Below, in pieces: positions 25,895 to 33,913 of a DNA stretch of 64,000 bases. How positions within the stretch are numbered: position 1 is the first letter of the stretch; every line of letters starts with the position of its first letter. Source of the DNA: Polynucleobacter sp. KF022 (GTDB taxonomy: Bacteria > Pseudomonadota > Gammaproteobacteria > Burkholderiales > Burkholderiaceae); contig NZ_AP026972.1 of assembly GCF_027924105.1 (NCBI RefSeq), forward strand, positions 1,054,001-1,118,000, given 5' to 3'. A model generated the notes under the pieces. It saw only the letters and a list, made by a program, of their open reading frames with translations. It ran no database searches and was not told the origin of the DNA. Position numbers and translations under genes: made by a program.

Positions 25895-26365
25895 TTAATT
25901 TGCGCCCAGCCTACATACTTTATTAAGTTGGTTGCAAATTTTCATAATGGAATTGACAGCCGAAGAAGTAGTCAAATCCTGGCCTTGTGAAAGTGGTGTA
26001 GCTGAAATCATGATTTCAGATGATTTTTCACTCAGCGGAACTACGCTTAGAGAAGCGCTTCCAGCACCCTCTGTTACTTTCAATTTTAAATTTTGTGAGT
26101 CTTGAGAAACAATGCTGATTGCTGAATTTTGACTGGCCACATTAACCGCAGTCGCATAAACCCTCTGTGCTGGAGCATCAATAATTACAGTTGCAAATTG
26201 AGAGACAGGATTTCCGCTCGAGTCCTCTTGCGTCATCTGATTGATGCGCCCGGCGACATGGCGAGCAGCAAAAATCCATTGAGCGTGGGCTACATCAAAA
26301 AATATTAGGCTAATAAAAATAGATTTTGCTAAAAAACGTAATAAATAGTCTGTATTGAGTTTCAT
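25895..26365 (-). CDS. Secreted protein of unknown function
   Basis: A 156-residue protein with a signal peptide of about 28 residues (ending FFDVAHA). The mature part is WIFAARHVAGRINQMTQ... and contains a beta-rich tract VIIDAPAQRVYATAVNVASQNSAISIVSQDSQNLKLKV, reminiscent of periplasmic domains that test how far a value changes, but no confident family. Two cysteines lie near the C-terminus (KICNQLNKVCRLG). It has no clear operon partner and sits 68 bases upstream of the yciI gene on the same strand. Confidence 0.65.
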   Translation of the reverse strand: MKLNTDYLLRFLAKSIFISLIFFDVAHAQWIFAARHVAGRINQMTQEDSSGNPVSQFATVIIDAPAQRVYATAVNVASQNSAISIVSQDSQNLKLKVTEGAGSASLSVVPLSEKSSEIMISATPLSQGQDLTTSSAVNSIMKICNQLNKVCRLGAN

Positions 26366-26633
26366 ATTTATTCCCTTAAAAGTATGTTGCCATAATAATC
26401 CCTCAGTTCTTGATCTTTTGAGGATTAAATACTGTTCTTAAAGAGCGTCATCTAATTTGTAGTAACACCTCAGAGATCCTCAAAGTCAAAAAGCAAAACA
26501 AAGAAGTAAATGAAAAAACTTACTCTTATTTGGTGTGGTTGGTTCTTATGAGGCAGCCAAGGAATATGAAGATAAGTTATCTTGAGCACTCAAGCACTCA
26601 ATTCGCGAAAATTACATCTCGTAAGGCATATAA
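26366..26633. other. Intergenic stretch with a degenerate small reading frame
   Basis: No confident gene is seen between the secreted protein and the tRNA-Ser terminator. An ATG at 26510 opens MKKLTLIW..., signal-peptide-like, but stops after 13 codons at 26551. Shifting one frame continues GVVGSYEAAKEYEDKLS to a TGA at 26583, so it may be a decayed short exported peptide gene. A 9-bp inverted repeat TTTGAGGAT (26417-26425) / ATCCTCAAA (26476-26484) is also present. Confidence 0.35.
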
Positions 26634-26634
26634 A

Positions 26635-26654
26635 AAACCACCCGAAGGTGGTTT
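26635..26654 (-). terminator. Terminator behind tRNA-Ser (GGA)
   Basis: On the reverse strand AAACCACC and GGTGGTTT pair around a TTCG tetraloop and are followed by TTT. It ends transcription of the tRNA-Ser and probably of acs upstream of it. Confidence 0.88.
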
Positions 26655-26664
26655 GGTTACTACT

Positions 26665-26755
26665 TGGCGGAAGGGGCGGGATTCGAACCCGCGGTAGGCT
26701 ATTAACCTACGCACGCTTTCCAGGCGTGTGACTTAAACCGCTCATCCACCCTTCC
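26665..26755 (-). tRNA. tRNA-Ser (GGA)
   Basis: The reverse strand gives a 91-nt class II tRNA with acceptor GGAAGGG/CCCTTCC, discriminator G, encoded CCA, anticodon loop CTGGAAA (anticodon GGA) and a long variable arm (CGTAGGTTAATAGCCTACCG). It decodes UCC/UCU. It lies 60 bases after the acs stop on the same strand and is followed by a TTCG-loop terminator. Confidence 0.96.
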
Positions 26756-26815
26756 GTACAGCCGTCAATTATACGGTTGCCCGAAAGGGTTGCCTCTAAA
26801 AGCCTATTTAGACGC

Positions 26816-28789
26816 TTACAGAGACTCTTTGAGTTGGTCCAAGATGTGCGGATTTTCAAGGGTTGAGGTGTCTTGAGTAACCTCTTCGCCTTTAGCGATC
26901 ACACGCAAGAGACGGCGCATGATCTTGCCAGAACGGGTCTTAGGCAAGTTATCACCGAAACGAACATCTTTAGGCTTAGCAATTGGGCCAATTTCTTTAC
27001 CAACCCAGTTACGCAATTCAGTAGCGACTTTCTTAGCATCTTCACCGGTTGGACGACCACCTTTAAGCACTACGAATACGCAAATTGCTTCGCCAGTCAA
27101 CTCATCTGGACGACCAACTACGGCAGCTTCAGCAACCAATGGATTTGCAACTAAGCAAGATTCAATTTCCATGGTTCCCATACGGTGACCGGAAACGTTC
27201 AAGACGTCATCGATACGGCCAGTAATAGTGAAGTAACCAGTATCTTTATTACGGATTGCGCCGTCACCAGCCAGATACAAAGTACCACCCAACTCTTCTG
27301 GGAAATAAGACTTCACGAAACGATCAGGATCATTCCAAATCGTACGAATCATAGAAGGCCATGGACGCTTCACAACCAAAATGCCGCCTTGACCGTTTGG
27401 AACATCAACGCCAGCTTCGTCAACGATTGCCGCCTGAATACCTGGCAATGGCAATGTGCATGAACCTGGAATCATTGGTGTTGCGCCTGGCAATGGAGAA
27501 ATCATGTGGCCGCCAGTTTCTGTTTGCCAGAAAGTATCGGCGATTGGACACTTGGAGTTACCAACATTCTCGTAGTACCACATCCAAGCTTCTGGATTGA
27601 TTGGCTCACCCACAGAACCCAAGAGACGCAGTGATGACAAATCGTAGCTCTTTGGATGTACGGCTTGATCGTTACTAGATGCCTTGATCAATGAACGAAT
27701 TGCGGTTGGTGCTGTATAGAAAATAGATGCTTTGTGTTTTTGGATCATCTCCCAGAAACGGCCAGCATTTGGATATGTAGGAACGCCTTCAAACACAATT
27801 TCAGTAGCGCCTACTGCGAGTGGGCCATAAGTAATGTAAGAGTGACCTGTTACCCAACCAATGTCGGCAGTACACCAGAACACATCGTTTGGCTTAATGT
27901 CAAAAGTCCACTTCATTGTGAGAATTGCCCACAAGAGGTAACCACCAGTGGAGTGTTGCACACCCTTTGGTTTACCAGTTGAGCCTGATGTGTACAGAAT
28001 AAATAATGGGTGCTCAGCACTTACCCACTCTGGTTCGCAAGTAGTTGCCTCATTAGCAACGATTTCTTGCATCCATACGTCGCGACCTGCTTGCATAGCA
28101 ACGTCTGTGCCAGTGCGCTTGCTCACGATGACATGCTTAACCTTAGGGCACTCGCCTGTTGACAGGGCTTCGTCGCAAATAGCTTTGAGTGGCAATGCTT
28201 TGCCGCCACGGAACTGGCCATCAGCAGTAATCACTGCAACTGCGCCAACGTCCATAATGCGATCGCGCAATGCTTGGGCTGAGAAGCCGCCAAACACAAC
28301 AGAGTGAATTGCACCAATACGAGCACATGCTTGCATTGCCACAATACCTTCGATGGTCATCGCCATGTAAATAATGACGCTATCGCCAGACTTGACGCCC
28401 ATCTTACGTAGTGCATTTGCCATTTTGCAAACGCGCTCGAGCATTTCTTTATAAGTAACTTTAGTAACTGTGCCGTCATCGGCTTCAAAAATGATGGCAG
28501 TCTTATCACCAAGACCAGCATCAACTTGACGATCTAAACAGTTATAAGAAGCGTTGGTTGTGCCATCTTCAAACCATTTGTAAAAAGGTGCTTTGGATTC
28601 GTCCAAAACTTTCGTAAATGGTTTTTTCCAATAAAGATTCTCTTTAGCAAGACGACCCCAAAAACCGTTGTAATCTGTATTTGCTTCATCACAAAGCTTC
28701 TTATAGGCTTCCATGCCTGGAATAGCCGCACCCTTTACAAAGTCTGCAGGTGGGTTAAATACGCGGTTTTCTTGTTTTAATGGTTCCAT
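26816..28789 (-). CDS. acs: Acetyl-CoA synthetase
   Basis: A 657-residue AMP-forming acetate-CoA ligase. The AMP-binding signature [20 protein letters not shown], adenylate segment [17 protein letters not shown], acetate-pocket [23 protein letters not shown] and the C-terminal [14 protein letters not shown] are intact. The Lys of that last motif is the site of regulatory acetylation in this family. The full-length enzyme acts in acetate assimilation. Its 187-base divergent upstream region is shared with the fumarase gene. Confidence 0.96.
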   Translation of the reverse strand: MEPLKQENRVFNPPADFVKGAAIPGMEAYKKLCDEANTDYNGFWGRLAKENLYWKKPFTKVLDESKAPFYKWFEDGTTNASYNCLDRQVDAGLGDKTAIIFEADDGTVTKVTYKEMLERVCKMANALRKMGVKSGDSVIIYMAMTIEGIVAMQACARIGAIHSVVFGGFSAQALRDRIMDVGAVAVITADGQFRGGKALPLKAICDEALSTGECPKVKHVIVSKRTGTDVAMQAGRDVWMQEIVANEATTCEPEWVSAEHPLFILYTSGSTGKPKGVQHSTGGYLLWAILTMKWTFDIKPNDVFWCTADIGWVTGHSYITYGPLAVGATEIVFEGVPTYPNAGRFWEMIQKHKASIFYTAPTAIRSLIKASSNDQAVHPKSYDLSSLRLLGSVGEPINPEAWMWYYENVGNSKCPIADTFWQTETGGHMISPLPGATPMIPGSCTLPLPGIQAAIVDEAGVDVPNGQGGILVVKRPWPSMIRTIWNDPDRFVKSYFPEELGGTLYLAGDGAIRNKDTGYFTITGRIDDVLNVSGHRMGTMEIESCLVANPLVAEAAVVGRPDELTGEAICVFVVLKGGRPTGEDAKKVATELRNWVGKEIGPIAKPKDVRFGDNLPKTRSGKIMRRLLRVIAKGEEVTQDTSTLENPHILDQLKESL

Positions 28790-28976
28790 GCTTCACAGCC
28801 CTCTATCAAATAATCAATAAACTAAAATCAACTACAAATGCGAAAAAATGTCGCAAAATGACAGGTTTACACCCTCAAGACCTTAGAAGATAAGTGAAAA
28901 CACTGGGGATTTGCTCTATGGCAAACCCTTAAAATAGGGCAAACCTTACTAATAATGTGGAAATAAGCCTAAAACC

Positions 28977-30500
28977 ATGACCAATATCAAACAAAACGAC
29001 CTCATTCAAAGCGTTGCCGACGCATTTCAGTTCATCTCCTACTACCACCCTAAAGACTTTATTACTGCCATGGGGAGGGCTTATGAGCTTGAAAAAGGCG
29101 AGGCAGCAAAGGATGCGATCGCTCAAATCCTGACGAATAGCCGGATGTGCGCCGAAGGTCACCGTCCGATGTGCCAGGACACCGGTATTGCGGTGGTTTT
29201 TCTCAAAATTGGCATGAACGTCCAGTGGCCAGATGCCACCATGAGCGTGACTGAAATGGTCAATGAAGGGGTTCGTCGTGCTTACTTGAACCCAGACAAT
29301 ACGCTCCGCGCTTCGGTGTTAACCGACCCAGCAGGCAAACGCAAAAATACCGGCGATAACACTCCCGCTGTTGTTCATTACGAAATCGTCCCTGGTGATG
29401 ATGTTGAGGTCATTTGCGCCGCTAAAGGTGGTGGCTCTGAAAATAAAGCAAAGATGGTAATGCTTAACCCTTCTGACTCGATCGTGGACTGGGTTCTGAA
29501 AACTGTTCCAACCATGGGTGCGGGCTGGTGTCCTCCTGGCATCCTCGGCATTGGTATTGGTGGCACACCAGAAAAAGCCATGCTCATGGCAAAAGAATCA
29601 CTGATGGGCCCTGTTGATATTCAGGAACTCATTGCCCGTGGAGCTAAAACTCGCGCTGAAGAATTGCGCTTAGAGATCTACGACAAAGTAAACAAGCTAG
29701 GTATTGGTGCACAAGGCCTTGGTGGCTTGGCAACTGTGCTCGATATCAAGATTATGGAATATCCAACGCATGCTGCTTCATTGCCAGTAGCCATGATTCC
29801 AAACTGCGCGGCCACTCGTCACGTGCATTTCCATTTACATGGTGATGGTCCAGCTAAATTGGAAAAACCTTCTCTTTCAGATTGGCCAGACGTTACTTGG
29901 ACACCAGATGTTCAAAAATCCAAGCGTGTGAATTTAGATACATTGACAGCTGCAGAAGTTGCCAGCTGGAAACCAGGCGAAACACTATTGTTGAACGGCA
30001 AAATTTTGACTGGCCGTGATGCAGCACATAAACGCATTCAAGATATGCTGGCTAAAGGTGAAGAACTACCGGTCAGCTTTAAGAATCGCGTCATTTATTA
30101 CGTTGGCCCGGTAGATCCAGTACGCGATGAAGCTGTGGGCCCTGCTGGACCTACAACAGCAACACGCATGGATAAGTTCACCGAGATGATGCTATCGAAA
30201 ACTGGCTTGATTTCGATGATTGGTAAAGCTGAACGCGGTCCTGTAGCAATTGAAGCAATCAAGAATCATAAGTCTGCATACCTCATGGCTGTTGGTGGTG
30301 CTGCTTATTTGGTATCCAAAGCAATCCAAACATCCAAAGTCGTTGGCTTTGCTGACTTGGGCATGGAAGCGATCTATGAGTTTGATGTTAAGGATATGCC
30401 GGTGACTGTTGCCGTGAATTCTGAAGGTATTTCTATGCACGAAACTGGTCCTAAAGAGTGGCAAGCTAAAATTGCTGGTATTCCCGTTAAGGTTGCTTAA
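28977..30500 (+). CDS. Class I fumarate hydratase
   Basis: A 507-residue iron-sulfur fumarase (FumA/FumB type) interconverting fumarate and malate. The N-terminal alpha domain holds CAEGHRPMCQDTGIAVVFLKIG and GSENKAKMVMLNP with the cluster-type cysteines. The C-terminal beta domain has GPTTATRMDKFTEMML and YLVSKAIQTSKVVGFADLGMEAIYEFDVKDMPVTVAVNSEG. It is oxygen-sensitive in family members. It is followed after 35 bases, including a 23-base palindrome, by murI on the same strand, so it may lead a fumarase-murI-tonB-exbBD run. Confidence 0.92.
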   Translation: MTNIKQNDLIQSVADAFQFISYYHPKDFITAMGRAYELEKGEAAKDAIAQILTNSRMCAEGHRPMCQDTGIAVVFLKIGMNVQWPDATMSVTEMVNEGVRRAYLNPDNTLRASVLTDPAGKRKNTGDNTPAVVHYEIVPGDDVEVICAAKGGGSENKAKMVMLNPSDSIVDWVLKTVPTMGAGWCPPGILGIGIGGTPEKAMLMAKESLMGPVDIQELIARGAKTRAEELRLEIYDKVNKLGIGAQGLGGLATVLDIKIMEYPTHAASLPVAMIPNCAATRHVHFHLHGDGPAKLEKPSLSDWPDVTWTPDVQKSKRVNLDTLTAAEVASWKPGETLLLNGKILTGRDAAHKRIQDMLAKGEELPVSFKNRVIYYVGPVDPVRDEAVGPAGPTTATRMDKFTEMMLSKTGLISMIGKAERGPVAIEAIKNHKSAYLMAVGGAAYLVSKAIQTSKVVGFADLGMEAIYEFDVKDMPVTVAVNSEGISMHETGPKEWQAKIAGIPVKVA

Positions 30501-30519
30501 TTACTAAGTTAGTAATTAA
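30497..30519. repeat. Perfect 23-base palindrome between fumarase and murI
   Basis: Arms TTAATTACTAA (30497-30507) and TTAGTAATTAA (30509-30519) flank a single G. It overlaps the fumarase stop codon. The arm is A/T-rich and no T-run follows, so it could be a protein-binding site or an RNA-processing hairpin separating fumarase from murI. Confidence 0.7.
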
Positions 30520-30535
30520 AGAGCACGGTAAATCA

Positions 30536-31342
30536 TTGGCACTCATCGGGGTATTTGATTCTGGCGTTGGAGGCTTATCCATTTTGGATGAGGCTCTGCG
30601 TCAGCTTCCAGAGCACGATTACATTTATCTAGCCGACTCTGAAAATGCGCCCTATGGTGAAAAATCAAGTGACTGGATTGCGCAACGTAGCTTAGTGTTA
30701 TGTCGCCATTTAGCAGACAAAGGCTGCGACGCCATTGTGATTGCTTGCAATACTGCAACTGCAGAAGCGATCAAACAAATCCGCGAACAACTGTCTATTC
30801 CCATTATTGGTGTTGAGCCAGGTATTAAGCCAGCGGCAATGCAATCCCAAAATCATATCGTGGGCGTCTTAGCAACCGAAGCCACTCTGAAGAGCGATAA
30901 ATTCAATGCGCTGTTGGCAACCCTGCCGAGTGATTGTCAGTTCATCAAACAGGCGGGCGCTGGGCTGGTACCACTCATAGAGTCTGGCAAGGCCGATGGC
31001 CAAGAAACCTTAGAGTTATTAGCTAAACATCTTGAGCCTATTCAGGATGCTGGTGCCGATACCATAGTGCTTGGTTGCACACACTACCCTTTCCTCAGGA
31101 AAGCAATTCGCAAGTTACTGGGTGAGTCCATCACATTAATTGACACCAGCGATGCCGTTGTGAGGCAATTAAAAAGACAACTGGATGCCCTTAAGCAAAG
31201 TAGCTCGAGTGCTGAGTTTGGTTCAGTATTATTGCTAAGCAGTAAGAATGAAAAATCATTGCTATCAATGGCGCAAGATTTAATGTCAGCTGACTTGGCG
31301 TCACATTCAGTGCAAGCGCAGAGCTTAGGTGAAGTCAGATGA
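30536..31342 (+). CDS. murI: Glutamate racemase
   Basis: A 268-residue cofactor-independent racemase supplying D-glutamate for peptidoglycan. The start ALIGVFDSGVGGLSILDEA, the first catalytic Cys in VIACNTATAEA (C71) and the second in VLGCTHYPFLR are all visible, with ADSENAPYGEKS between. The start is TTG at 30536, preceded by only a weak GAGCACGG ribosome site. No better ATG precedes the conserved N-terminus. Its stop overlaps the tonB-like ATG by 4 bases (ATGA). Confidence 0.92.
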   Translation: MALIGVFDSGVGGLSILDEALRQLPEHDYIYLADSENAPYGEKSSDWIAQRSLVLCRHLADKGCDAIVIACNTATAEAIKQIREQLSIPIIGVEPGIKPAAMQSQNHIVGVLATEATLKSDKFNALLATLPSDCQFIKQAGAGLVPLIESGKADGQETLELLAKHLEPIQDAGADTIVLGCTHYPFLRKAIRKLLGESITLIDTSDAVVRQLKRQLDALKQSSSSAEFGSVLLLSSKNEKSLLSMAQDLMSADLASHSVQAQSLGEVR

Positions 31343-32055
31343 GTACCTGGCTTCAAAAATTAGATGCTCGCCTACCGTTCAATAAAAGTGAACGCATCAT
31401 CATCGGCATCGTATTACTCTTGCATGCCCTTCCTGCTCTGGAGTTCATTCACCTCAGTAAACGCCCTCCACAAATGGATGATGCACGTGTGATGGCAAAC
31501 TTGGTTAGCCCAGAAGCGGCTAATAAGAGTCAGCAAGCACCAGCTGCTCCCGCACCGAAGCCCAAAGCTGAAAAAAAGGTAGTAAAAGAAAAGCCTCCAG
31601 AAAAACCAACTGAGAAGCCTAGCCCAAACCAGGCACAGCAAACGCCACCACAACAGCAACAACAGCAACAACAGCAACAAAACCAGTCTCAAAGTAAATC
31701 TGAAGCGCAAACACAAAATGCTGCTGTAGCCCCTGCCACTAGCGGAGGCGCCAGCGGGACCCCGATCCAAACCGACATTGGTAAACTGGTTGTGGTCTAC
31801 CAGCCAGATGCCGATGCGTATTACCCATCCTTTTCGAAACGCTCTGGCGAGCAAGGCCCTGTTGTAGTCCGATTAATCATTGATGAAACGGGTAGCGTAG
31901 AAGATGTGGCATTGCTACAGTCCAGCACCTTTCCAAGACTGGATCGTGCCGCCACTGAAATTGGCAAACGCTATCGCTTTAAACCTTTTATAGTAAATGG
32001 CACACCCCAAAGAATTTCTACCAATCTTTTAATTAAATTTAACCTCAAGAATTAA
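31339..32055 (+). CDS. tonB: TonB-like energy transducer
   Basis: A 238-residue TonB-family protein. An N-terminal membrane helix (about residues 23-40, IIIGIVLLLHALPALEFIHL) is followed by a Pro/Lys-rich spacer (APAPKPKAEKKVVKEKPPEKPTEKP), a run of ten Gln codons at 31651-31680, and a C-terminal TonB fold GPVVVRLIIDETGSVEDVALLQSSTFPRLDRAATEIGKRYRFKP. It couples the proton-motive force through ExbB/ExbD, encoded just downstream, to outer-membrane receptors. None of these receptors is in the window. It overlaps murI by 4 bases. Confidence 0.88.
   Translation: MSTWLQKLDARLPFNKSERIIIGIVLLLHALPALEFIHLSKRPPQMDDARVMANLVSPEAANKSQQAPAAPAPKPKAEKKVVKEKPPEKPTEKPSPNQAQQTPPQQQQQQQQQQNQSQSKSEAQTQNAAVAPATSGGASGTPIQTDIGKLVVVYQPDADAYYPSFSKRSGEQGPVVVRLIIDETGSVEDVALLQSSTFPRLDRAATEIGKRYRFKPFIVNGTPQRISTNLLIKFNLKN
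31651..31680 (+). repeat. In-frame CAACAGCAA microsatellite
   Basis: A 9-base unit is repeated about 3.3 times and encodes ten consecutive Gln residues in the TonB spacer. Length changes in steps of whole codons would leave the frame intact, so strain-to-strain variation is likely. Confidence 0.85.
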
Positions 32056-32060
32056 TCAAT

Positions 32061-32753
32061 ATGAATACACCATTTGGCATAGCAAATCTCTGGCTTGAAG
32101 GCGATGCGATTACCCGTTTTGTAGCCATCATCCTTCTCACCTGCTCCATTGTGACTTGGGTTATTTTGCTAACCCGTCTTTGGGACTTACGCAATCTGCG
32201 TAAACTCAAACCTGAGCTCGAGCAATTCTGGCGTGCCACTTCATTTGATCAAGGTTTACAGGCATTTAGCAACCATGCATCTAATCCCTATTATCAAATT
32301 GCTAAATCCGCCATTAAGGCGTCAGCGCATCACCAAAATCAATCTACCAATCATCGTGAATTACTGCAAACACTGAACTATTCAGAGTGGATGTCGCGAA
32401 GTGTAAAAAATAGCATTGATAGCATTGCTGCCGGACTACAAAAAGGACTTACCTTTCTGGGTTCTACAGGCGCAATCTCGCCATTTGTTGGTCTCTTTGG
32501 AACAGTGTGGGGTATTTACCATGCCCTCATCTCTATCAGCAGCTCTGGCAGCGCGCAGATTGACCAAGTCGCCGGCCCCATTGGTGAAGCGCTCATCATG
32601 ACCGCCCTCGGACTTGCTGTGGCAATTCCGGCTGTTTTAGGTTTTAACGTACTCAACCGCGCAAATAAATTATTTGTTGCAGACCTCAATCGCTTTGGCA
32701 ATGATCTATTAGCCTACTTTGTAACTGGTGCTCGCGTTAATTCCGGGGAATAG
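32061..32753 (+). CDS. exbB: MotA/TolQ/ExbB family proton channel protein
   Basis: A 230-residue ExbB-type protein. Membrane segments are around 17-40 (FVAIILLTCSIVTWVILLTRLW), 130-155 and 165-190. The family signature is GLQKGLTFLGSTGAISPFVGLFGTVWGIYHALISI, followed by GPIGEALIMTALGLAVAIPAVLGFN. With ExbD it forms the proton channel of the Ton system. It lies 5 bases after tonB, and its stop overlaps the upstream GTG reading of exbD. Confidence 0.92.
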   Translation: MNTPFGIANLWLEGDAITRFVAIILLTCSIVTWVILLTRLWDLRNLRKLKPELEQFWRATSFDQGLQAFSNHASNPYYQIAKSAIKASAHHQNQSTNHRELLQTLNYSEWMSRSVKNSIDSIAAGLQKGLTFLGSTGAISPFVGLFGTVWGIYHALISISSSGSAQIDQVAGPIGEALIMTALGLAVAIPAVLGFNVLNRANKLFVADLNRFGNDLLAYFVTGARVNSGE

Positions 32754-32755
32754 TG

Positions 32756-33169
32756 ATGTCTTTTCATATTCAAGACGACCAAAACGACGACAGCATTATG
32801 TCGGAAATCAACATGACGCCGATGGTGGACGTCATGTTGGTACTGTTAATCATTTTCATCATCACGCTGCCCGTGATACAGCAGGCGGTAAAAGTCGAGT
32901 TACCCAAAGCCAATAGCGTTCGCAATGAAGTCAAGCCCGAGTCAGTTCAGCTTTCGATTGATGCGAATGGCCAAATCTTTTGGAATAGCACAGCGATTGA
33001 TCTCAAAACATTTGATGGCTATGCAGAGAAAGCCGCTCAGAAAGAGCCGCAGCCAGAAATTAACCTGCGCGCTGATAAGTCAGTGAAGTATGAGTATGTA
33101 GCGCAAGTATTGGCTGCTTCTCGCCGTGCTGGCCTAACTAAATTGGGGTTTGTGACCGAGCCAAACTAA
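32756..33169 (+). CDS. exbD: ExbD/TolR family biopolymer transport protein
   Basis: A 137-residue ExbD/TolR protein: an N-terminal cytoplasmic tail, the single membrane helix MVDVMLVLLIIFIITLPVIQQ with the proton-carrying Asp at 25, then a periplasmic domain ending LAASRRAGLTKLGFVTEPN. The ATG at 32756 is preferred to the GTG at 32753 because GGGGA (32745-32749) is spaced 6 bases ahead of it. It completes the tonB-exbB-exbD run. Confidence 0.92.
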   Translation: MSFHIQDDQNDDSIMSEINMTPMVDVMLVLLIIFIITLPVIQQAVKVELPKANSVRNEVKPESVQLSIDANGQIFWNSTAIDLKTFDGYAEKAAQKEPQPEINLRADKSVKYEYVAQVLAASRRAGLTKLGFVTEPN

Positions 33170-33212
33170 GTGCTGCTTGCTGCTGCTTGCTGCCGATTGG
33201 CTCTATTTGGCC

Positions 33213-33680
33213 TTATTTAATCTTGTAAGGCAGTTTAGATACCTGGCAAGTCTCATCGCTGATGTGGGTGCCGTTGCCGATTGTTGCACCCAAAATACCG
33301 CCCTGTATTTTTTCTACTTTCCTGAACTTGCCTGTGATGGGATCAAGAGTAATGTTGGTCACAACACTACCAGCGGGATAAGAAACCCCCATCAGCTCTT
33401 CAGGCTGAAACTTTGCCTCAATCAATATCAGAATATTAGGTCGCGCAAGAGTGACGCTCTTGACGACTTGAGATCCAAAATTATCGGACTGATCTAAGTC
33501 ACGACCATCTAAAAATACCTTGGCTTTTTGAGTGCCTGACGCAAGCATGATTTTCATCTCATACTCTTCGGTATAGCCCTTTTCCGAGCGTTTGCAATTA
33601 AATTCCATCACATCAACGCCCCATGCGAGCGCAGATGACAAGGTCAAGCAAGAACAAAGTAAGAGTTTTGGTAAGTTCAT
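33213..33680 (-). CDS. Exported protein of unknown function
   Basis: A 155-residue protein with a signal peptide (MNLPKLLLCSCLTLSSALAWG). The mature sequence begins VDVMEFNCKRSEKGYTEEYEMKIML and ends GGILGATIGNGTHISDETCQVSKLPYKIK, with a Cys at each end that could form a disulphide. Beta-rich content (IMLASGTQKAKVFLDGR; VLIEAKFQPEELMGVSYPAGSVVTNITLDPITGKFRKVE) suggests a small secreted barrel. Family not recognised. It lies 10 bases past the exbD stop in convergent orientation, preceded by the tRNA-Leu gene. Confidence 0.7.
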   Translation of the reverse strand: MNLPKLLLCSCLTLSSALAWGVDVMEFNCKRSEKGYTEEYEMKIMLASGTQKAKVFLDGRDLDQSDNFGSQVVKSVTLARPNILILIEAKFQPEELMGVSYPAGSVVTNITLDPITGKFRKVEKIQGGILGATIGNGTHISDETCQVSKLPYKIK

Positions 33681-33701
33681 AAGTGAGGTATGAGTGTCTT
33701 T

Positions 33702-33789
33702 GGTGCCCGAGGCCGGAATCGAACCGGCACGACTTTTTTGAGTCGGCAGATTTTAAATCTGCTGTGTCTACCGATTTCACCACTCGGGC
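33702..33789 (-). tRNA. tRNA-Leu (TAA)
   Basis: The reverse strand yields an 88-nt class II tRNA: acceptor GCCCGAG/CTCGGGC, discriminator A with encoded CCA, anticodon loop ATTTAAAAT (anticodon TAA) and a long variable arm (CCGACTCAAAAAAGTCG). It decodes UUA/UUG and stands 22 bases ahead of the exported-protein gene on the same strand. Confidence 0.95.
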
Positions 33790-33913
33790 TCGCACTAACA
33801 ATACAGCCGTGCTAAATAAATCAAGACAGACCAAATTTTAGCATGCAAGCCCCTGGAGCTTCGATTGGCCGGCTAACCAAGGCTAGACCTAGCAAAACCA
33901 CTAAAATATCTAA

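Noticed and set aside
31414..31854. A Leu-rich 146-codon frame on the reverse strand over tonB
   Set aside because: Its poly-Leu stretch is simply the complement of the Gln-coding repeat; no ribosome site or domain supports it.
33171..33200. CTGCTTG tandem repeat after exbD
   Set aside because: Only a short low-complexity run (about two and a half units) with no stem or binding motif.
33613..33834. A 73-codon reverse frame across tRNA-Leu
   Set aside because: It spans the whole tRNA gene; no ribosome site or family match is visible.
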